Part shown: positions 37,293 to 45,230 of the stretch, piece by piece
How positions within the stretch are numbered: position 1 is the first letter of the stretch
How the letters are laid out: each line of letters starts with the position of its first letter
Assembly (NCBI RefSeq): GCF_009759685.1
Contig: NZ_CP046654.1
Location: forward strand, 558,001 to 622,000
DNA: 64,000 nucleotides
Direction of reading: 5' to 3'
DNA from: Acinetobacter baumannii
GTDB taxonomy: Bacteria; Pseudomonadota; Gammaproteobacteria; Pseudomonadales; Moraxellaceae
Notes under the pieces: generated by a model
Databases searched by the model: none
Told to the model about the DNA's origin: nothing
The model's input: the letters and a program-made list of their open reading frames with translations, nothing else
Made by a program: the position numbers and the translations under genes

Positions 37293-38510
37293 ATGGAATT
37301 TAGCACTTTTTTCGAGCATGCTATGCAAAATGTAGATCTGTTTTTCTTATTACTTGGTGCAGTTTTGGTTCTTGCCATGCACGCAGGTTTTGCATTCTTG
37401 GAACTTGGTACAGTTCGCCACAAAAATCAGGTGAACGCGCTTAGTAAAATTCTGACTGACTTTGCCCTCTCCGCAATCGCATATTTCTTTGTTGGCTACT
37501 ATATTTCGTATGGTCAGCACTTCTTTCATGATGGTACGGTTTTATCCAATGATCATGGCTATAACCTCATGCGTTGCTTTTTCTTACTCACTTTTGCTGC
37601 GGCCATTCCCGCCATTATTTCTGGCGGTATTGCAGAACGCGCAAAAATGCGTTCACAAGCGATTGCCACACTCGCATTGGTTGCGCTGGTTTATCCGTTC
37701 TTTGAGGGAATGGTCTGGAATGGCAACTACGGTCTGCAAAAATGGTTAGAAACAACTTTTGGCGCAGCTTTTCATGACTTTGCGGGTTCAGTCGTAGTTC
37801 ATGCCATGGGCGGTTGGATAGCACTTGCTGCTGTCATTTTATTGGGCGCACGTTCTGGCCGTTATAAGAAAGATGGCCGTGTAAGTGCTCACCCACCTTC
37901 TTCTATTCCATTTTTGGCACTTGGCTCATGGATTTTAATTGTCGGCTGGTTTGGCTTTAATGTGATGAGTGCACAGCGTGTTGATGCAATCTCCGGTCTC
38001 GTTGCGATTAATTCACTTATGGCAATGGTTGGCGGTACAATTACAGCAAATACGATTGGGAAAAATGACCCTGGTTTCTTACACAACGGTCCACTTGCGG
38101 GTTTAGTCGCTATTTGCGCAGGTTCTGACATTGTTCATCCAGTCAGTGCTCTTGTGATTGGTGGTGCAGCGGGTGCCATGTTCGTGTATCTATTCACCTA
38201 TACCCAAAACAAACTCAAAGTTGATGACGTTCTTGGTGTCTGGCCGCTACATGGTGTATGCGGTGCATTTGGTGGTATTGCCGTAGGTATTTTTGGTCAA
38301 AAATGGCTAGGTGGTTTAGGCGGCGTATCATTCCTCTCTCAGCTCATCGGTACAGCACTCGCGATTGCCATTGCACTGGCTGGCGGTTTCATTGTTTATG
38401 GCATCCTTAAAGCGACCATTGGCATTCGCCTATCTCAAGAAGATGAGTTCCGTGGTGCAGACTTATCTATTCATAAGATCTCAGCAAACTCTGAAGAAGG
38501 TATGTTTTAA
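37293..38510 (+). CDS. amt: Ammonium transporter Amt
   Basis: Amt conducts ammonium across the inner membrane. The 405-residue protein has about 11 helices, the conserved aspartate and first pore histidine in DFAGSVVVHAMGG, the second histidine in VWPLHGVCGAFGG, and GWFGFNVMSA. It carries no cleavable signal peptide and begins directly with helix 1 (LLLGAVLVLAMHAGFAFLE), unlike E. coli AmtB. ATG 37293 has no clear ribosome site; the ATG ten codons later (37323) is a fair alternative. No glnK lies beside it. Confidence 0.93.
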   Translation: MEFSTFFEHAMQNVDLFFLLLGAVLVLAMHAGFAFLELGTVRHKNQVNALSKILTDFALSAIAYFFVGYYISYGQHFFHDGTVLSNDHGYNLMRCFFLLTFAAAIPAIISGGIAERAKMRSQAIATLALVALVYPFFEGMVWNGNYGLQKWLETTFGAAFHDFAGSVVVHAMGGWIALAAVILLGARSGRYKKDGRVSAHPPSSIPFLALGSWILIVGWFGFNVMSAQRVDAISGLVAINSLMAMVGGTITANTIGKNDPGFLHNGPLAGLVAICAGSDIVHPVSALVIGGAAGAMFVYLFTYTQNKLKVDDVLGVWPLHGVCGAFGGIAVGIFGQKWLGGLGGVSFLSQLIGTALAIAIALAGGFIVYGILKATIGIRLSQEDEFRGADLSIHKISANSEEGMF

Positions 38511-38570
38511 TTCTGTGTAGGCACGACAGAGTCTTTTCTTCTGTAATAGCAAATAACATCAGTCAATTAC

Positions 38571-38596
38571 GTTACTTTTGTTTCGGCAAAAGTAAC
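38571..38596. repeat. 10-bp inverted repeat, possible dispersed element
   Basis: GTTACTTTTG and CAAAAGTAAC are perfect complements around TTTCGG. It sits about 60 bp past the amt stop with no T-tract, so it is not a standard terminator. Similar GTTACTTTTG dyads are widespread in proteobacterial intergenic DNA, so it may be one copy of a dispersed short repeat. Confidence 0.5.
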
Positions 38597-38801
38597 CAAA
38601 ACCATTTCCATTCACAAAACCTGTTCCTTGTTTATTACTATTCAAATAGTTTGCAAAAACTTTAAACTTCTTATGCTCAACAGGTTGTGAATGGATACAC
38701 TCACTTATCATTTTGGTCACGAAATTAAATTTAGTTTAAGAGCAATTTAAGTTTTATTTTATGTAATGCCTTTACTCACAATCTAATTGATGTTGCATGG
38801 C

Positions 38802-39500
38802 ATGAATCAGCAAAAACAATTTTTCCAGATTAATATCATTCTTCTGTTTTTCAGTTTTTTTCTGCTTTTAATTGTTTTTCCAGTGGGTGGGAAAATTGAT
38901 ATGTACCTCATCCAGCCTTGGATTGATTCAACAGGTCATTTTTTCAATCGGGACAATTGGTATCTAGAAAGACTTAATCATGAAATTGTAAAACAAATCA
39001 TCACCGCCGTTTATGTTATCTTTTTTGGCTTATGGCTTACGTCATTTAAATTAAAAAAATTAAAACCTTATCGCTGGCAATATGGCTATATGTTTTTTGT
39101 CAGTATGCTCGGTAGCAGTATAGTTGGCCTAATAAAGTCGCAATCTGCTCACGCCTGCCCTTGGAATATGGTTCACCCTAATACTTTAGGAAGCTATATT
39201 TGGGACTTTAGCGCTAAACATGGCCATTGTTTTCCAGGCGGTCATGCAAGTGCAGGTTTTATTTTAATGACAGGTTATTTTGTTTATCGTCTTGAACAAC
39301 CTAAACGTGCTTACTTTTATTTATTCTCCGGTATTTTATTAGGTTTCATGATGGGTTGGGCGCAAATGATGCGAGGAGCACATTTCCTAAGCCATAACTT
39401 ATGGACAGGCTGGGTCGTTTGGGCAATAAATATTTTATTTTATGCGATTTGTATTCATCGTTTTGAGTTCGAAAAACAAGTGAAACAAGAGCTTACGTAA
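38802..39500 (+). CDS. PAP2-family phosphatase next to pmrCAB
   Basis: This ~232-residue membrane protein has PAP2 motifs of a variant type: KSQSAHACPW (with CP in place of RP), CFPGGHASAGF (PGGHAS), and MRGAHFLSHNLWTG. Six helices and a periplasmic active site are likely, so it probably dephosphorylates a lipid. The start is uncertain: ATG 38802 is used, with TTG 38787 and ATG 38790 possible; no ribosome site is strong. Its stop abuts that of pmrB, sharing a hairpin. Proximity to pmrC suggests, but does not prove, a role in lipid A phosphate chemistry. Confidence 0.82.
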   Translation: MNQQKQFFQINIILLFFSFFLLLIVFPVGGKIDMYLIQPWIDSTGHFFNRDNWYLERLNHEIVKQIITAVYVIFFGLWLTSFKLKKLKPYRWQYGYMFFVSMLGSSIVGLIKSQSAHACPWNMVHPNTLGSYIWDFSAKHGHCFPGGHASAGFILMTGYFVYRLEQPKRAYFYLFSGILLGFMMGWAQMMRGAHFLSHNLWTGWVVWAINILFYAICIHRFEFEKQVKQELT

Positions 39501-39516
39501 TCACGCTCTTGTTTCA
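39481..39516. terminator. Hairpin covering both stop codons of pap2 and pmrB
   Basis: TGAAACAAGAGC (39481-39492) and its exact complement (39505-39516) form a 12-bp stem; the loop TTACGTAATCAC contains both stop codons. It lies in coding DNA of both convergent genes and lacks a long T-tract, so it may block read-through in each direction. Confidence 0.65.
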
Positions 39517-40835
39517 TTTAAATGTAAGACTTTAGGTAATTTCACTAATACAGAAAGACCGCCAAGTTCTAAGCTCTTATCGAGAGTTAAAGTCCCACCA
39601 AGCCTTTGAGTTGCACGATCTACAATAGATAAACCTAGACCACTTCCCACCTCAAGATGGTGATGCACGCGATAAAAACGCTTAAGGACTTTATCGTAAT
39701 TTTCAGGGTCTATTCCTGCACCGCTATCTTCAATTTGAATACATGCGTAGTGATCTGGATCGGTATAAACTGAAATATTAATGACACCCTGATGCGGGGT
39801 GTACTTAATTGCATTATCAATTAAATTAAAAATAATCGAATGTACAGTAGGTTCAATACTATGCATTTCGATGGGTTCATTTCTAACAAAACCTAAATCG
39901 ATTTCTTTTTGCATAGCCAAGTTGACCAACTGCTCCACACAATTTAATGCCACATCATTGAGTTGAAAATATCCAGTAGGCTCGACCATACTTAAAGTTA
40001 CATCTTGCTTTGCCAATGCTAAAAGCTGAGTCACCAAATGCTGAATACGTGCCAAACCTTTGCTTAAGTTTTGCAATGATTCATGCTCAGGGAACTGGCT
40101 TAGCAAAATCTTGGTTTGTAAGTTCAGTGCAGTCACAGGTGTTCGTAATTCATGAGCAGCATCGGCAATAAATTGCTTCTGTTCATTTTGCGCTTTAGAA
40201 ATGCGCTCAAAAAGACGGTTCATTTCGTCAATAGTAGGTAAAAGCTCTTGAGGATAATCATGTACTTCAATTGGGGTGAGTTCTTCGGAATCGCGTTCTT
40301 TTAACTCATTTTTAAAATCATCTATTGGTTTTAAACCACGACGAATAATGGCTGCTAAGGCAAATATTGCAAAAGGTAAAATAATTAAATACGGAATAAA
40401 CATACTGCCCGCAAGCTCCCAAGCGAAAGCTTCACGAACCCTCTCTTGCTGACTGACCTGAATCTGGTAATCCTTCAAAGGTAAAACATAAGTTCTGACT
40501 ATACCTTGAGCGGTTTTATGAGAATAAAATCCCGCTTGCTCAACAGGTGGAACCAGCAAATGTAAATGATGAGACAAATGGGCCTGATCCTTATAAGCCC
40601 AGATATCGATAAACAGATCTTCTTCGTGGTAAGTTTTATGAAAATCAAACTTACTGCTTACAGTTTTTAAAGGGTGCTCAGCTGTTCTTTCCGCTAAATA
40701 CTTCATTTGAGTATCTAGAATTTCATCGACTTCTTGAAGTGCAACCTTATAAGCACTAAAAATTAAAATACAACCTAAGATGACACTGAAAATTGAGGTG
40801 CCCCAAATCAGTCGTTTTTTTAATGAATAATGCAC
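39501..40835 (-). CDS. pmrB: Sensor histidine kinase PmrB
   Basis: PmrB senses envelope or acidity/iron signals and phosphorylates PmrA. The 444-residue protein has two membrane helices (about 10-30 and 143-163) around a periplasmic loop, HAMP, the phospho-acceptor IADAAHELRTPVTALN with His228, the ATP-binding NLIDNAIKYTPHQG, SGAGIDPENYDKVLKRFYR and GSGLGLSIVDRATQR. Residues Ala227, Pro233 and Thr235, which are altered in some colistin-resistant isolates, appear unmutated. 25 bp downstream of pmrA. Confidence 0.96.
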   Translation of the reverse strand: MHYSLKKRLIWGTSIFSVILGCILIFSAYKVALQEVDEILDTQMKYLAERTAEHPLKTVSSKFDFHKTYHEEDLFIDIWAYKDQAHLSHHLHLLVPPVEQAGFYSHKTAQGIVRTYVLPLKDYQIQVSQQERVREAFAWELAGSMFIPYLIILPFAIFALAAIIRRGLKPIDDFKNELKERDSEELTPIEVHDYPQELLPTIDEMNRLFERISKAQNEQKQFIADAAHELRTPVTALNLQTKILLSQFPEHESLQNLSKGLARIQHLVTQLLALAKQDVTLSMVEPTGYFQLNDVALNCVEQLVNLAMQKEIDLGFVRNEPIEMHSIEPTVHSIIFNLIDNAIKYTPHQGVINISVYTDPDHYACIQIEDSGAGIDPENYDKVLKRFYRVHHHLEVGSGLGLSIVDRATQRLGGTLTLDKSLELGGLSVLVKLPKVLHLNETRA

Positions 40836-40860
40836 TTTTATGAAGTCCCGAAATTTTAAA

Positions 40861-41535
40861 TTATGATTGCCCCAAACGGTAGCCCAGTCCTCGGATGGTT
40901 CGGATAAAATCTTTACCCAGCTTCGCTCTTAAATGGTGAACATATACTTCAATAGTATTACTGGTCACATCACTATCAAAATCATATAACTTATCTTCTA
41001 AGTTGGCTTTAGAAAAGATTTTATTTGGGTGAGTCATAAGTGGAATTAAGATTGCCCATTCACGATTTGATAGATCAATGCGTTGACCTTTAAACGTCGC
41101 AATATGCTGTTCAACATTTAAAACCAGATCGCCACTTTCTAATAGTTGATCTTGACTCGCAAGTTGAGCTTCTACTCCACTACGGCGTAGTAATGCATGA
41201 ATACGGGCAAGCAACTCATCAAACTCATAAGGTTTAATTAAATAATCATCTGCACCCAAATTTAAACCATCGACACGGTTTTGTAATTGATCTCGAGCAG
41301 AAATAATTAATACTGGTGTTGCTGCTCTTTGACGGATCTGCTTTAAAACTTGCATACCATCCATCATAGGCAATCCTAAATCCAAAAGAATAAGATCAAA
41401 TTTAGTCTTCGCCAATTGAGCCAAACCATCTAAACCGTTATTGACCCATTCCACCTCAAATTGATGATATTGCAGCAACGTGATCGTTGATTCTGCAATC
41501 ATAAAATCATCTTCAATCATCAAGATTTTTGTCAT
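40861..41535 (-). CDS. pmrA: Response regulator PmrA
   Basis: This OmpR-type regulator activates pmrC and its own operon. The 224-residue protein has the receiver domain with MIEDD, phospho-acceptor Asp52 in LLDLGLPMMDG, and KPYEFDELLARIHALLRR, then a winged helix ending NTIEVYVHHLRAKLGK and RTIRGLGYRLGQS. Positions Glu8, Met12 and Pro102, changed in some colistin-resistant isolates, are unaltered. 14 bp downstream of pmrC, so the three genes are one operon. Confidence 0.97.
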   Translation of the reverse strand: MTKILMIEDDFMIAESTITLLQYHQFEVEWVNNGLDGLAQLAKTKFDLILLDLGLPMMDGMQVLKQIRQRAATPVLIISARDQLQNRVDGLNLGADDYLIKPYEFDELLARIHALLRRSGVEAQLASQDQLLESGDLVLNVEQHIATFKGQRIDLSNREWAILIPLMTHPNKIFSKANLEDKLYDFDSDVTSNTIEVYVHHLRAKLGKDFIRTIRGLGYRLGQS

Positions 41536-41549
41536 GTTCTAGGCTCGCT

Positions 41550-43199
41550 TTAGTTTACATGGGCACAAGAGTGCAACATGTCCAGTTGAGGGTTGATGAC
41601 CTGAGTTTTTACATCCAGCAAACTTAACAAACTTGGGAATAAATTATCCTGACTTAACTTTTGTTTAGTTTGTTGGCTTAAACAATTCACTTGAGCAAGA
41701 TTATGTTGTTTCCAACTTTCAGAGAACCACATAATCATTGGTACATGTGTTTGTTGGCTCGGTGCGATTGCATAAGGTGAACCATGTAAATATAAACCAT
41801 GTTCTCCGGTTGATTCGCCATGATCAGATAAATACCATAAACCTGTCTGATATTTTGATATTTCTTTTAGAGTATTAATCATTTGGCTTAATACATGGTC
41901 TGTATATACGATTGTATTATCATAACTATTTAGCAATTCTGTTTGCGAACAGCCCTGTATCGCATTCGTATCACAAGTCGGTTTAAAGGGTTGATATGCT
42001 TCAGGCGCACGCTTGTAATATGCAGGTCCATGACTACCCACCTGATGCAAAACAATCAAACGTGGGCGATCATCATCTTTGGCAATAGTAGCCAAATACT
42101 GCTTTAAGCTGTCAATGAGAATGTCATCATAACATTCGCCATCTTTACACCATTTTTTCTTTAAGTTTTCTGGAATCTGGTATTGTTCAACGCGATCACA
42201 TGCACCTTTACAACCAGAGTTATTATCAATCCAAGTCACTTGGTAACCCGCACGTTTTGCAATATCTAGTAAACCTTCGCGGTGACTGGCTAATTGCTCA
42301 TTATAATCTACACGTGGCATACCCGAGAACATACATGGTACAGAAACCGCTGTTGCCGTACCGCATGAGCTCACTTGCGAAAAGTTGAAAATATCTTGTT
42401 TAGAAAGCTCCGGATTCGTATTTTTTGCATACCCATTTAATGAGAAACTTTCGGCACGCGCCGTTTCACCTACAACAAGTATCATTAACTTAGGGAGGTT
42501 CTTTTGGACGCGCTGAACTTGATGAGCATCTTGTCCATATATCACAAGAGGCAGATTTTTCTTCGGAGCCTTCTTATGATAGTAAGACATAAGCGATGAA
42601 ATACTATTTTGCGGTGAAATCATCCCTTTTAAATCACGATGCTCACGAAATATTGCAGCGAAATCGACATAGTAGGTAAAAAGTAAAACACCGACCACTG
42701 CAAATGAAGCTACCAGTGAGAATACTTTCTTCAATAACAACCGTGATACTTTTTCTTGTTTAAATTTAACTTGAGTAATTAAAAAAATGGGTAAAATAAC
42801 AAAAAAAATTGTCCATAAAACAAAGCGTAAAGAGATTAGATCGGTAACTTCCGAAACATCGGTCTGCACCATATTTTGAATTTGGTCAGGTGAAATAATG
42901 ACACCCAATGTGTTTACAAAATAAGAGCTAAAGCCACCAATAAATATCAATAAAATTGCAAAGATTTTGGCAGTCCATTTCCAATTTAAGATTTGTAAAA
43001 CCGCATAATAGGTAGCAACAAGAATTACGAGAGTAGCAGCTAAAAACAAAATAGCCTTTACTCCAAAATATGGAGTTAAAGTATGAACTTGATGATAAAA
43101 ACCAATATTTAAAATTGCACCTAGCCAAATGGCTATAATGAGATTAAACATAAACAGGGAAATCTGTTTATTTCTTAATGTTGAAAAAAAATTCAGCAT
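41550..43199 (-). CDS. pmrC: Lipid A phosphoethanolamine transferase PmrC
   Basis: PmrC (EptA family) adds phosphoethanolamine to lipid A and so lowers polymyxin binding. The 549-residue protein has five N-terminal membrane helices (to about residue 180), then a periplasmic sulfatase-fold domain: VVGETARAESFSLNGY with the catalytic threonine, SSCGTATAVSVPCMFSGM, YLSDHGESTGEHGLYLHG zinc ligands, and conserved cysteine pairs. It is the first gene of pmrCAB, with a PmrA-like box ahead. Confidence 0.96.
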   Translation of the reverse strand: MLNFFSTLRNKQISLFMFNLIIAIWLGAILNIGFYHQVHTLTPYFGVKAILFLAATLVILVATYYAVLQILNWKWTAKIFAILLIFIGGFSSYFVNTLGVIISPDQIQNMVQTDVSEVTDLISLRFVLWTIFFVILPIFLITQVKFKQEKVSRLLLKKVFSLVASFAVVGVLLFTYYVDFAAIFREHRDLKGMISPQNSISSLMSYYHKKAPKKNLPLVIYGQDAHQVQRVQKNLPKLMILVVGETARAESFSLNGYAKNTNPELSKQDIFNFSQVSSCGTATAVSVPCMFSGMPRVDYNEQLASHREGLLDIAKRAGYQVTWIDNNSGCKGACDRVEQYQIPENLKKKWCKDGECYDDILIDSLKQYLATIAKDDDRPRLIVLHQVGSHGPAYYKRAPEAYQPFKPTCDTNAIQGCSQTELLNSYDNTIVYTDHVLSQMINTLKEISKYQTGLWYLSDHGESTGEHGLYLHGSPYAIAPSQQTHVPMIMWFSESWKQHNLAQVNCLSQQTKQKLSQDNLFPSLLSLLDVKTQVINPQLDMLHSCAHVN

Positions 43200-43218
43200 C
43201 GTGAGTGACTACAATCTT

Positions 43219-43264
43219 TTTATGATGCTTTAATGTAGAAATTGAAACTTAAAAATGACTTAAA
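43219..43264 (-). promoter_or_regulatory. pmrCAB promoter with PmrA box
   Basis: On the minus strand, direct repeat TTTAAG-N5-TTTAAG (43248-43264) abuts -35 TTTCAA (43242-43247), and -10 CATAAA (43219-43224) is 17 bp further. The repeat fits the known PmrA site YTTAAK-N5-YTTAAK. Placement beside the -35 is typical of a class II activator. Confidence 0.75.
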
Positions 43265-43325
43265 TAAAAAATGATCTAATTGAGAGGCCTTATTTCATTA
43301 TTATTTTTTAAATTTAACAAATAAA

Positions 43326-43357
43326 AAAAGACGAGGTTAAGTTTAACCTCGTCTTTT
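43326..43357 (-). terminator. Porin gene terminator
   Basis: 15-bp A/T-capped stem (AAAAGACGAGGTTAA) closed by a very short GT loop, so the effective stem is slightly shorter. On the minus strand it ends in T7. Confidence 0.88.
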
Positions 43358-43380
43358 CTATTTTTAGCTAAAAATCGTTC

Positions 43381-44685
43381 TTAGAAACTATATTTAGCCA
43401 TTAAACCAACACGGTTATCTTTGTAAGACTTACCTTCAAATGTATCACGCTTACCGTTTACATACTCAACGCCTAAGTCAATTGGTTTAACTGGCGTATA
43501 GATAAAGTTGATCCATGCTTGTTGAACTTTTTCATTTGCAGAGGCATTTAATCTCGCATAATCAGTGCCATCATCAGAGAACTGAGCACCATACGCTAAA
43601 GTAGAACGTAAGTTAGGTAAAATCTTATAAGTTCCACCCACTTGTACTGCTACAAATTCATTTTGCTCAATAGAATTCCCATCTACTGCGTATGGAGAGT
43701 TACTACCATACAAGTAACTATTATCACCCACAACATATGATGCGTCAGCAAAGAGTTTTAAAGGATCAGACACTTTAAAGTCAGTACCAACTGCAACGCC
43801 CCAACCAGTTTTATCATCATCAGCAAGTTGTGATTTATAATTTTCTACAAGAACACGAGCTGAAGCAGAACCTCTGCCTTCTGCATAGCCTTGAGTGATT
43901 TTAGCAGTTAATGCTGGTAGGCTATACTTAATACTATCACCTGTTACCGAAGTAGTACTATCACCTTTTTCAGCAGAAACAAATAATTGTGTAGTTGGAC
44001 CTAGTTTGTAGTTATAGCGTACTTGAGGTACACGTTTAGTACCACCACCAATGTTTGTCGAGAAGTCGATCATTTCTGGTGCATGGTTAGATAAGAAGTT
44101 TGAAGTCGTTTGACCAAACAACCAGTTGTTATAGGTTAAATAAGCATGGCGAATACGCAATGAGCCATTTGAATCTGTGGTTGAACCAGCAAAATCGACT
44201 TCGATTTTACCACCAACTTTGTCGTCTCCAACAGGTGTATTAAAATCTAAACCGAGGCGTGTTGTTTTAGCAGTCGCACGTAATTTATCATGTGTTTTAC
44301 CGTCTGACTTACTTACATCACCAAAGTCGTTATCTGCACCTTCAATAATATAGTTAGCATCGCCACGAACAAAACCATAAAGGTTCACATCAGCGCCAGC
44401 TTTAGATTTAAATCCTGCTAATGGAGACACTGGTGCTGCCACAGGTTGAGGTTGTGCTTTTACTTCAGCTAACTGTACTTGCTGTTGCTGCTGTACTTGT
44501 TGCTGTTGTTGCTGTACTTGACGTTGTTCTTGAACTAATGCTTTTAATGCTTCAACTTCTTGACGAAGTTTTCGAATTTCCTCTTTATCAGAAGTTGCCG
44601 CATTTGCCCCACTCATCATTAAAGCTGTTACTGTAATAGCTAAACTTTTAACAACAAACGATTTACGATTAAGGAATAGATCCAT
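43381..44685 (-). CDS. dcaP: DcaP-like trimeric porin
   Basis: DcaP channels import dicarboxylates, phthalate and some beta-lactamase inhibitors. The 434-residue product has a signal peptide ending ANA-ATS (about residue 30), then a coiled-coil start KEEIRKLRQEVEALKAL that leads into a Gln-rich stretch, and from about residue 95 a beta-barrel (DVNLYGFVRGDANYI, ... VGLMAKYSF ending in Phe). Coiled-coil plus barrel is the Acinetobacter DcaP layout. ATG 44685 has GGAG six bases upstream. Repeated CAG/CAA codons in the Gln tract could vary in number. Confidence 0.85.
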   Translation of the reverse strand: MDLFLNRKSFVVKSLAITVTALMMSGANAATSDKEEIRKLRQEVEALKALVQEQRQVQQQQQQVQQQQQVQLAEVKAQPQPVAAPVSPLAGFKSKAGADVNLYGFVRGDANYIIEGADNDFGDVSKSDGKTHDKLRATAKTTRLGLDFNTPVGDDKVGGKIEVDFAGSTTDSNGSLRIRHAYLTYNNWLFGQTTSNFLSNHAPEMIDFSTNIGGGTKRVPQVRYNYKLGPTTQLFVSAEKGDSTTSVTGDSIKYSLPALTAKITQGYAEGRGSASARVLVENYKSQLADDDKTGWGVAVGTDFKVSDPLKLFADASYVVGDNSYLYGSNSPYAVDGNSIEQNEFVAVQVGGTYKILPNLRSTLAYGAQFSDDGTDYARLNASANEKVQQAWINFIYTPVKPIDLGVEYVNGKRDTFEGKSYKDNRVGLMAKYSF

Positions 44686-45230
44686 CAAAGACTCCTAAAA
44701 ATATATTTTATGCTGCCTGTCCATGCCAAGTTGATTCGTGTGACCATTAAGCACTAAAGAATCAACCATCCTCCAAATTTGATTGCATTAATTTTATTAC
44801 CGCAATCAAAACCAATTTTAACGCTGGGTAAGATTAAAAATTCCGGTCCAAAAGAATCAGCATTTACTTTTTGGTTTACAGAACCTTTACCTTAACTTCA
44901 TGTTGTAACGAATCCTACACAACTCTCTTATCTTATAGAATGATTAAATCATTATTTCATTATTCTTTTTTAGACTTTAGGCTAATATCCAATCTAAATG
45001 AATATTTTTTTGCCAGTCTTATTTGATTCACATGATTTTTCTTGTTATTCGCATCCACTTTTCTCCTTGCAGCTTCCTTTTGCTTTCCAAACAAGATGGC
45101 ACAATTAATAAGCCATTTAAATAGCCAAAAATATACATTTTTAAAAGATTGGCTAAAAATATAAGTATGATTTTTTAGTGCAGCTTAGTTATATTTAAGT
45201 CTCTTTATTTCATCTACTTAATATTATTTT
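44686..45230. other. Long regulatory region upstream of the porin gene
   Basis: This 545-bp gap is all upstream DNA of the porin gene, since the next gene also runs leftwards. It holds two dyads: TTTGATTGC / GCAATCAAA with a 15-base spacer (44778-44810), and a perfect 15-bp palindrome AATGATTAAATCATT (44939-44953). I saw no gene and no clear promoter hexamers by eye. Confidence 0.6.

Noticed and set aside
37112..37423. 103-codon minus-strand frame over the amt start
   Set aside because: It crosses the sigma-54-like promoter and amt coding sequence and resembles nothing known.
44460..44560. Short tandem repeat as a CRISPR or noncoding repeat array
   Set aside because: It is the in-frame glutamine codon run of the porin, with no spacers.
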